From: DATHSN01 sp035464115 | Lineage (GTDB): Bacteria > Actinomycetota > Acidimicrobiia > Acidimicrobiales > SKKL01 | Reading direction: 5' to 3' | DNA: 7,779 nucleotides | Assembly: GCA_035464115.1 (NCBI GenBank) | Contig: DATHSN010000331.1 | Span: 1-7,779, forward strand | Notes under the pieces: model-generated | Database searches by the model: none | What the model saw: only the letters and a program-made list of their open reading frames with translations | Told to the model about the DNA's origin: nothing | Translations under genes and position numbers: made by a program | Shown here: in pieces, positions 1-6,800 of the stretch | Layout: the number at the start of each line of letters is the position of its first letter | Position numbering within the stretch: the stretch's first letter is position 1

Positions 1-38
1 TCACGTCGAAGCCGCCCGGCACCATCGAGTGGGAGTGA
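1..38 (+). CDS. guaA: GMP synthase (glutamine-hydrolysing), C-terminal end only
   Basis: Only the last 11 codons and the TGA stop (36-38) lie in the window; the reading frame starts at base 3. The encoded tail is TSKPPGTIEWE. From memory, GMP synthases end in a very similar sequence, with E. coli GuaA finishing in GKPPATIEWE, so I assign this end to guaA. GuaA converts XMP to GMP using glutamine and ATP in the cytosol. All eleven third positions are G or C, which supports this frame as the coding one. The gene converges on the oxidoreductase gene with 15 bp between the stops and no visible terminator hairpin. The identification rests on a short peptide, so the bases left of the window would settle it. 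Confidence 0.8.
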   Translation, partial: TSKPPGTIEWE

Positions 39-53
39 CGCCCCCCGGTCGGC

Positions 54-986
54 TCAGGTGCCGGCCAGGCGGGCGATGACCGGTGCCATGGCGTCGAGGG
101 CGTCGGCGCCGAAGCCGATGTAGGAGATGCCCCAGCGCTCCCGGCGCTCGACGAGCTGGTCGCAGATCTCGTCGACCGACCCGACGAGCGCGTGGGGCGA
201 GGCGAGCGCGGCCTCGGGCTCGATGCCGAGCGCCGGCCCCATCACCGCGGCGACGCCGGGGCGGTCGTCGCTGATCATGGCGACGTGGACCCGGACCTGC
301 AGCTCGAGGGCGGCGAACCGGTCGCCGGCGGCCTCGCGGATCCAGGTGATCTTGCGGTCGGTCGCCTCGACGGTGGCGGTCGGGCCGGCCCGCTCGTCGA
401 TGCGACCGGCGCGCAGGTCGACGTTGACGCCCACGATGTCGGCCTCGCGCCCGGCGAGCGAGAGGATGCGGCGACCACCGCCGCCGATGAGCAGCGGCGG
501 GTGGGGCTGCTGCACCGGCCGGGGCGTGCCCACCAGCCCGTCGATGCGGTAGTGCTCGCCGTGGTGGTGGACCGCCCCACCGCCGAGGAGGCCCCGGATC
601 ACGCCGATGGCCTCGGCGAGGCGGTCGATGCGGGTGCCCGGCGGATCGAGCGGGATGCCGGCCTGCTCGTAGTCGGTGGTCATCCAGCCGGCGCCGAGCC
701 CGAGCTCGAGGCGACCCTCGGAGAGCACGTCGAGGGTGGCGGCCTCCTTGGCGAGCACCGCCGGGTGGCGGTAGTCGTTGCAGAACACCAGCGCCCCCAC
801 CCGCAGCGTGGTGGTGGCTGCCGCCGCGGTGGCGATGGCCGCCACCGGGGCCAGCTGGTCGTCGAGGTGGTCGGCGACGGTGAGCGACGACACGCCGAGG
901 TCCTCGGCCCGGCGGGCCAGGGCTCGCCAGCCCGCGGCGTCGGCGGGTCCGCCGGCCTGGATCCCGAAGCGGAAGGGGTGCGGCAT
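54..986 (-). CDS. LLM-class F420-dependent oxidoreductase (TIGR03621-like)
   Basis: This 310-residue protein is a predicted TIM-barrel member of the luciferase-like family, probably using reduced cofactor F420 for hydride transfer in the cytosol. The substrate cannot be read from sequence. The N-terminus RFGIQ, then ATTTLRVGALVFCNDYRHPA (residues 57-76), then LAKEAATLDVLSEGR and GLGAGW (96-101) are typical, as is PPLLIGGGGRRIL near residues 163-175. From memory, this set best fits the MSMEG_2516-type subfamily (TIGR03621). Length matches the family. The ATG at 984-986 is chosen because it places RFGIQ four residues in, where family members begin; the frame stays open upstream but that part does not look like this family. 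No Shine-Dalgarno is visible. It is divergent from the GGDEF-EAL gene and convergent with guaA, so it is probably transcribed alone. Confidence 0.92.
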   Translation of the reverse strand: MPHPFRFGIQAGGPADAAGWRALARRAEDLGVSSLTVADHLDDQLAPVAAIATAAAATTTLRVGALVFCNDYRHPAVLAKEAATLDVLSEGRLELGLGAGWMTTDYEQAGIPLDPPGTRIDRLAEAIGVIRGLLGGGAVHHHGEHYRIDGLVGTPRPVQQPHPPLLIGGGGRRILSLAGREADIVGVNVDLRAGRIDERAGPTATVEATDRKITWIREAAGDRFAALELQVRVHVAMISDDRPGVAAVMGPALGIEPEAALASPHALVGSVDEICDQLVERRERWGISYIGFGADALDAMAPVIARLAGT

Positions 987-1065
987 CGCCGGAGTCTGGC
1001 CGTGGCTCGCGTCGCCCGCCAGCCATGGTGCTGCGGTGGGGATGGGCGTACAGTCATCCGAACGC
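987..1065. promoter_or_regulatory. Divergent spacer with a -10-like TACAGT facing the GGDEF-EAL gene
   Basis: These 79 bp separate two divergent genes and must hold the start signals for both. On the plus strand, TACAGT at 1049-1054 fits the actinobacterial -10 consensus TANNNT and ends 11 bp before the ATG at 1066. No convincing -35 box is seen at the usual spacing. If the hexamer is used, the transcript would have a leader of only a few bases or none. I see no clear -10 close to the oxidoreductase start on the minus strand. This is a motif match only. Confidence 0.35.
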
Positions 1066-3807
1066 ATGAGGGGAGGAGCCACGACCGAAGCGTCGGGCGG
1101 TCCTGACGGGGTGCCGCTCGCTCTGCGCGATGCGCACCTGCGCGTCGCCCGCGACCTGCTCGACGCCGAGCTGGTCGTGCTGGCGCGCCGCATCGGCGAC
1201 GGCCGGCTCGAGGTGCGGGCGGTGGCCGTGGCCGAGCCGTCGGCGGCCGCCGAGGACCACGCCCGTCGGCTCCTCCTCACGGCGCTGCGGGCCGATCCGT
1301 CCGACGGCGTCGATCCCGCCACGGGTGACGACGGGTCGGGCCCCGGCGTGGCGGTGGCGCTGGCCGGTGCCACCGCGGCCATCGTCGCCGTCGGCACGTT
1401 CGACGACCGGCGCCACGCCGAGCACCTCCTCGCCGTCGTCGGGCGCGAGGCCATCGCCGACGACCACCGGTCCGGTGCGCCGGCGGCGGCCCGGGTCGAG
1501 GAGCTGTCGCGTCGCGTCGAGATCGAGTCGACGATCGCCGACGCGGTCGGCGACCTCGTGCGCGACGACCCCACCGGCCTCGACGAGCGCATCGTCGCCG
1601 GCCTCGGTCGCATCGGCGGGCTGCTCGGCGCCACCGCGGCGTTCGTCCGCCGGGTGCCGCTGGCGGGTGGTCGCTCCGAGATCACCCACGTGTGGCGCTC
1701 CCCGGACGGCGCCACCATCGCCGGCGCGAGCGATCGCGACGACATGCGCTGGTTGGCTCGCCGCCTCGCCGCCCAGCCGGTGGTGCTGCTGCGGTCCCCG
1801 CTCGCCGACGCCGACATCGCCACGAGCGAGCGCCAGCTCCTGGAGCGCCACGAGACCGTGGCCTACCTGCGGGTCGGGGCGGCCGGCTCCGCGTCGGTCG
1901 TGGCCCTGCTCTGGCGCCAGGGCGGTCCCGAGACCATCGACGAGCTCGCCGCCGTGGCCCCGTTCGCCGAGGCGCTCGGTGGCGCGCTCGTGCGCGACGC
2001 CGCCGAGGCCCTGGCCCGGGCCCAGTCGGGTGTGCTCGAGCTGATCGCCCGCAGCAGCCCCTTGCCCGACACGCTCGCCGCGGTCTGCCGGTTGGTCGAC
2101 CAGCGCTGCGCGGGGGCGCGCGCCGTGGTGTTCCTGGTGGGGTCCGACGGGGGTGCCGAGCTGGCCGTGGCCCCCGGGTTGCCCCGGTCGCGGCGCGAGC
2201 GGTTGGCCCGCACCGCCCTCGATCCCGACCTGCCGGTGGCGCGGGTCCTCGCCAGCGGCGAGGCGCTGGCGCTGGTCGACCCACCGGCCGACTCCGCCGG
2301 CCTCGACGATCCGGCGGCGGCGACCTCGGGCTGGTGGGTCCCCATCATCGGCAACCGGGCCGGCGAGGTGCTCGGCGTCATCGGCGCGGTGGCGCTGGCC
2401 CGCGAGCCGGTGGAGCCCGACCCGGTGGTGCTCGACGCCGCCTCGCTGGCCGCCATCGCCATCGAGCGCCACCGCGACGAGGCGTGGCTGGCCTTCCAGG
2501 CCACCCACGACCCGCTCACCGGGGTGGCCAACCGCGCCCACCTCGTCGGGCGGGTCGAGCTGGCGTTGGCCCGGGCCCGGCGCACCGGCCGGCGGGTCGG
2601 GGTGCTGTTCTGCGACCTCGACCGGTTCAAGGAGGTCAACGACACCCACGGCCACGACGAGGGCGACCGTCTCCTGCTCGAGGTCGCGCGCCGCCTGTCG
2701 CGGGTGGTCCGCCCCACCGACACGGTGGCCCGCTTCGGTGGCGACGAGTTCGTGGTGCTGCTCGACGACGTGGCCGACGACGACGACGCCCTCGTCATCG
2801 CCCGGCGGGTGTCGGCCGCGCTGCGCACGCCGCCGCTCGAGGTGGCCGGCGTCGAGCGGGTCCTCACCACCAGCATCGGCGTGGCCATCTCCACCGCCCG
2901 CATCGACAACCCCGAAGCGCTCATCCGCGACGCCGACGCCGCGCTCTACCGGGCCAAGCGCCAGGGGCGCGACCGGGTCGAGCTGTTCCGCGACGACGAG
3001 CGCGACGACGCCCCGGTGCGCGACCGCCTCGGCGAGGAGCTCGCCACCGCGATCCGCGACCACGAGCTCGAGCTGGCCTACCAGCCGATCATCGACGCGG
3101 TCGGTGGTGGGGTGGTGGGCATCGAGGCCCTCCTGCGCTGGCGCCATCCCCGCCGCGGGCCGCTCGTGCCCGCCGAGTTCCTCGCCGTCGCCGATTCGTC
3201 GGGGCTCATCGTCGCCATCGGCGAGTGGGTGGTGGCCACCGCCGCCGCCGACCTGGCGGCGTGGATCCACGCTCGCCCCACGCTGGCCGCCGTGCGGCTC
3301 CACCTCAACCTGTCGGCTCGCCAGCTGGCCGGCACCGCCGCGGTCGACGCCATCGCCGAGGCGCTCGTCGCCGCTCCCGTGGCGGTCGACCGCATCACCC
3401 TCGAGGTGGGGGAGCGGGCCTTCGGCGAGGTGCCGCCATCGTCGCTGGCGGCTCTGGAGCGCTTCGCCGCGCTGGGCGTGCGGCTCGCCGTCGACGACTT
3501 CGGCGTGGGCACCGCGTCGCTCACCGCCCTGCGGCGCTTCCCGGTGGCCGAGGTGCGCATCGACGGGGCGCTCGCGCGCACGGCCACCGGCGCCGACGTC
3601 GACCGCCACGTGCTGCGGGCGGTCATCGAGCTGGCCCACGCGCTCGACCTCGAGGTGTCGGCCGAGGGCGTCGAGTCCGCCGAGCAGCTCGCGGCCCTGC
3701 GCGACCTCGGGGTCGACACCGTGCAGGGCCGACACGTCGGGGCGCCGATGCCCGCCGAGGAGCTCGCCCGGCTCCTGCTCGACCCCCCGGTGGCCGCCCC
3801 GTCGTGA
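1066..3807 (+). CDS. Soluble GGDEF-EAL cyclic-di-GMP enzyme with GAF-like N-terminus
   Basis: This 913-residue protein is predicted to synthesise and/or degrade cyclic-di-GMP. No signal peptide or membrane helix is visible, so it is probably cytosolic. Residues 1-475 are poorly conserved sensory sequence; two GAF-like modules are likely (about 150-315 and 320-475), the second ending in a typical helix before HDPLTG (481-486). The GGDEF domain (about 480-645) has an intact GGDEF (558-562), metal-binding Asp in FCDLDRFK (about 517), and an RPTD inhibitory I-site (549-552) exactly five residues upstream. The EAL domain (about 660-905) keeps E687, N748, E780, E783, D810, D811, E867 and Q887. The KID lysine is Arg831, and loop 6 reads DDFGVGTASL in place of DDFGTGYSSL, so phosphodiesterase activity is uncertain. 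The start is ambiguous: ATG at 1066 is preferred, but a purine-rich GGGGAGGAG (1070-1078) lies just inside it, and GTG at 1111 is an alternative with no clear Shine-Dalgarno at normal spacing. Confidence 0.93.
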   Translation: MRGGATTEASGGPDGVPLALRDAHLRVARDLLDAELVVLARRIGDGRLEVRAVAVAEPSAAAEDHARRLLLTALRADPSDGVDPATGDDGSGPGVAVALAGATAAIVAVGTFDDRRHAEHLLAVVGREAIADDHRSGAPAAARVEELSRRVEIESTIADAVGDLVRDDPTGLDERIVAGLGRIGGLLGATAAFVRRVPLAGGRSEITHVWRSPDGATIAGASDRDDMRWLARRLAAQPVVLLRSPLADADIATSERQLLERHETVAYLRVGAAGSASVVALLWRQGGPETIDELAAVAPFAEALGGALVRDAAEALARAQSGVLELIARSSPLPDTLAAVCRLVDQRCAGARAVVFLVGSDGGAELAVAPGLPRSRRERLARTALDPDLPVARVLASGEALALVDPPADSAGLDDPAAATSGWWVPIIGNRAGEVLGVIGAVALAREPVEPDPVVLDAASLAAIAIERHRDEAWLAFQATHDPLTGVANRAHLVGRVELALARARRTGRRVGVLFCDLDRFKEVNDTHGHDEGDRLLLEVARRLSRVVRPTDTVARFGGDEFVVLLDDVADDDDALVIARRVSAALRTPPLEVAGVERVLTTSIGVAISTARIDNPEALIRDADAALYRAKRQGRDRVELFRDDERDDAPVRDRLGEELATAIRDHELELAYQPIIDAVGGGVVGIEALLRWRHPRRGPLVPAEFLAVADSSGLIVAIGEWVVATAAADLAAWIHARPTLAAVRLHLNLSARQLAGTAAVDAIAEALVAAPVAVDRITLEVGERAFGEVPPSSLAALERFAALGVRLAVDDFGVGTASLTALRRFPVAEVRIDGALARTATGADVDRHVLRAVIELAHALDLEVSAEGVESAEQLAALRDLGVDTVQGRHVGAPMPAEELARLLLDPPVAAPS

Positions 3808-3850
3808 CGGCCGCCGACCCCGCGGCGGGCCCCGGCGCCGGCGCGGCGGC
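3808..3850 (+). terminator. GC-only inverted repeat after the GGDEF-EAL gene
   Basis: Directly after the TGA stop, GCCGCCG (3810-3816) can pair with CGGCGGC (3844-3850). The loop between them contains two further palindromes, CCGCGG (3820-3825) and CCGGCGCCGG (3832-3841). It could fold into a strong hairpin at the end of the transcript. There is no T-run after it, and in DNA this GC-rich such pairing arises easily by chance, so a terminator role is only a possibility. Confidence 0.2.
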
Positions 3851-3872
3851 GGTGGCTGTCGGTGCCCCTCGG

Positions 3873-3878
3873 TACCAT
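3873..3878 (+). promoter_or_regulatory. -10-like TACCAT close to the helicase start
   Basis: TACCAT fits the actinobacterial -10 consensus TANNNT and ends 9 bp before the ATG at 3888. There is no Shine-Dalgarno upstream of that ATG. Together these suggest a leaderless or nearly leaderless helicase mRNA. No clear -35 box is present. The same arrangement occurs before the GGDEF-EAL gene. Confidence 0.4.
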
Positions 3879-3887
3879 CGGGTCGGC

Positions 3888-6800
3888 ATGGCTCCTCCCG
3901 ATCTCCTCGCCGGTCTGAACCCGGCCCAGCTCGACGCCGTCACCCACGCCGAGGGGCCGCTGTTGGTGGTCGCCGGCGCCGGGTCGGGCAAGACCCGCGT
4001 CCTCACCGCCCGCATCGCCCACCTCATCCGCACCCACGACGTCAGCCCCTTCGAGATCCTCGCCATCACCTTCACCAACAAGGCGGCCGAGGAGATGAAG
4101 CACCGCGTCGGCTCCCTCGTGGGCTCGGTCGCCGAGAAGATGTGGGTGTCCACCTTCCACGCCGCGTGCGTGCGCATGCTGCGTCGCGACGCCGACCGGT
4201 TGGGCTTCCCGTCGTCGTTCACCATCTACGACCAGGCCGACGCCGTGCGCCTCGTCGGCTACGTGCTGCGCGACCTCAACATCGACACCAAGCGGTTCCC
4301 GCCTCGGTCGGTCCACGCCTCGATCTCCGCGGCCAAGAACGACGGCATGGACGCCGCCGCCTACGCGGCCCGCGCCCAGGTCATCTTCGAGAAGCGCATC
4401 GCCGACGTCTTCACCGAGTACCAGGCCCGCCTGCTGCGAGCGGGCGCCATGGACTTCGACGACCTGCTGCTCAACGCGGTGAAGCTGCTCCGCGAGCACC
4501 CCGACGTGCTCGCGCACTACCAGCGCCGGTTCCGCCACATCCTCGTCGACGAGTACCAGGACACCAACCGGGTCCAGAACGAGCTCGTGGTCCTCCTCTC
4601 GTCCGACCACCGCAACGTCTGCGTCGTGGGCGACAGCGACCAGTGCCTGCCACCGGGCACGCTCGTGGCCACGCCCGCGGGACCGGTCCCCATCGAGCGG
4701 CTCGAGGTGGGCGACGAGGTCATCGGCACGGGGGCATCGGGTGGTCCCGAGGTCGCCACCGTCACGGCCGCGCCCGTCCGCCACCACACCGGGCGGCGCT
4801 ACCGGGTGCGGGCCGGCGGCCACGAGCTCGTCGCCACCCCCCACCACCTCGTCCCCGCCCGGCCGGCGCTCGGGCCCGGCCGCCACGTGGTGTACCTCAT
4901 GTACCGCGCCGATCGGGGCTACCGGGTCGGCCTGGCCAAGAGCGAGCGCCCCCGTGGTCCGGGCGACATCGCCCCCGGCGTGCAGGTGCGAATCAACCAG
5001 GAGCACGCCGACAAGCTGTGGGTCCTGCGGGTCTGCGACACCCGCGCCGACGCCGCCTACTGGGAGGCCTTCTACGCCGCCGAGTACGGCCTGCCCACCA
5101 TGTTGTTCCACGGCCTCGGGCGGAACCTCGCCCTCGACGAAGAGCGCATCGAGCGGCTGTTCCTCGAGCTCGACACCCGCACCGCGGCCAAGCGCCTCCT
5201 CGACGACCTCGACCTGCACCCCGAGTTCCCCCACCACCGCCCCCAGAACGGGCGCCGCCGGCAGAGCCTGAACCTCACCATGTTCTCCGACCGCCGGGGG
5301 GCCTCCGTGGGCCTGCACCGGGTGCAGTGGTCGTCGAACCGCACGGAGGTGGCCGAGAGGCTCACGGCCGCCGGGCTCCCCGTGCGCTCGGGCAAGCCCG
5401 GGAGCTACCGCGTCGAGGTGGTGCGTCGCGACTACACCGAGGCGCTCGCCATCGCCCACCGCATCGCCGCCGCCGGCGGCATGGAGATCCGCCGCCGGGC
5501 CGAGGTGGCGGGGGTCGTCTACGACCTCATGCCCATCTCGCACCTGCGCACCGGCATGCACGTCCTCGTCGACGACGGCACCGGTCAGCTGGTGGAGGCC
5601 CCCGTCGACGCCGTCGAGGTCGTCGACGGCGACGGTCCCGTCCACGACCTCGAGGTCACCCCCACGCACACCTACGTGGCCGGCGGGATGCTCGTGCACA
5701 ACAGCATCTACCGCTTTCGCGGAGCCGACATCCGCAACATCCTCGAGTTCGAGGACGCCTTCCCCGACGCCACGGTCATCCTGCTCGAGCAGAACTACCG
5801 CTCCACCCAGACCATCCTCGACGCCGCCAACGCGGTCATCGCCAACAACCTGGGGCGCAAGCCCAAGGAGCTGTGGACCGATCAGGGCTCGGGTCCCCGC
5901 ATCCGGCGGTACCACGCCGAGGACGAGGCCGACGAGGCCCGCTGGATCACCCACGAGATCGCCCGCCTCCACGACAGCGGCGACCAGCGCTGGAGCGACG
6001 TCGCCGTCTTCTACCGCACCAACGCCCAGAGCCGGGTGCTCGAAGAGTCGCTCATGCGCTCCGGGGTGCCCTACAAGGTGGTGGGCGGCACCCGCTTCTA
6101 CGACCGGCGCGAGGTGCGCGACGCCCTCGCCTACCTGAAGGCGGTGGCCAACCCGGTCGACGAGGTGTCGGTCAAGCGGGTCCTCAACGTGCCCAAGCGG
6201 GGCGTCGGTGAGAGCTCGGTCGCCCGGCTCGACGCGTGGGCCCAGTCCCACGGCGTGCCGTTCATCGATGCGTTGCGCCGCGCCGACGACGCCGGCGTGT
6301 CGGGGCGGGCGCTCACCGGCATCCGCGCCTTCCTCGACCTCATCGACGACCTCGACGCCATGCGGGGCGACGGGCCCGGGCCGCTGCTCGAGGCGCTCCT
6401 CGAGCGCACCGGCTACGTCGCCGAGCTGCAGGCCGAGCGCAGCATCGAGGCCGAGGGCCGCCTCGAGAACCTCGCCGAGCTGGTCGGCTCGGCCCGCGAG
6501 GCCGACTCGGTCGACGAGTTCCTCGAGCAGGTCGGCCTGGTCGCCGACACCGACGAGCTCGACCCCGAGGCCGGCCAGGTCGTGCTCATGACCCTCCACG
6601 CCGCCAAGGGGCTCGAGTTCCCGGTGGTGTTCCTCATGGGCCTCGAAGACGGCGTCTTCCCCCACGTGCGCTCCATCGGCGAGCCCGACGAGCTCGAGGA
6701 GGAGCGCCGGCTCGCCTACGTGGGCATCACCCGCGCCCGCGAGCGGCTCTACCTCACCCACGCGTGGTGCCGCACCCTGTTCGGGTCCACCCAGTACAAC

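Larger units (their letters stand above)
4644..5702 (+). mobile_element. In-frame intein of 353 residues in PcrA motif III
   Basis: This is a class 1 intein encoded in frame within the helicase. The N-terminal splicing half (about residues 253-330 of the precursor) starts with Cys253 in CLPPGTLVATPAGPVPIERL (block A) and has block B as GHELVATPHH with Thr317 and His320. The C-terminal half (about 545-605) has block F as VHDLEVTPTHTYVAGG (Asp587, His594) and ends in block G LVHN with His604 and Asn605; the +1 extein residue is Ser606. The splicing halves total about 140 residues, usual for a Hint fold. The extein halves rejoin as GDSDQ-SIYRFRGAD, a perfect motif III, which fixes both borders. 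About 215 residues between the halves form the insert. Base composition looks like the host gene, suggesting long residence. All residues needed for splicing are present, so it is probably active. Confidence 0.96.

Noticed and set aside
778..1065. Upstream extension of the GGDEF-EAL frame, starting at ATG 778
   Set aside because: It runs antisense through the 5' part of the oxidoreductase gene and shows no domain. The frame is open only because of base composition.
987..1823. Upstream extension of the oxidoreductase frame on the minus strand
   Set aside because: Homologous sequence begins at the RFGIQ segment just after ATG 986; the extension is Ser/Arg/Ala-rich and overlaps the GGDEF-EAL gene.
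2767..2790. Short GAC-repeat tract as a microsatellite
   Set aside because: It encodes an Asp-rich stretch in the GGDEF domain, which is common in acidic high-GC proteins; it is imperfect and short.
1054..3735. An 893-codon minus-strand open frame opposite the GGDEF-EAL gene
   Set aside because: Same composition artefact; no recognisable motif and fully overlapped by a well-supported gene.
4644..5702. The insert as a frameshifted gene, insertion sequence or assembly error in pcrA
   Set aside because: The frame is unbroken, the borders restore motif III exactly, and splicing blocks A, B, F and G are all present, so an intein explains everything.
2153..6211. A 1352-codon plus-strand open frame crossing the GGDEF-EAL stop and the helicase start
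   Set aside because: The product is Arg/Pro/Ser-rich nonsense and spans two real genes in different frames.
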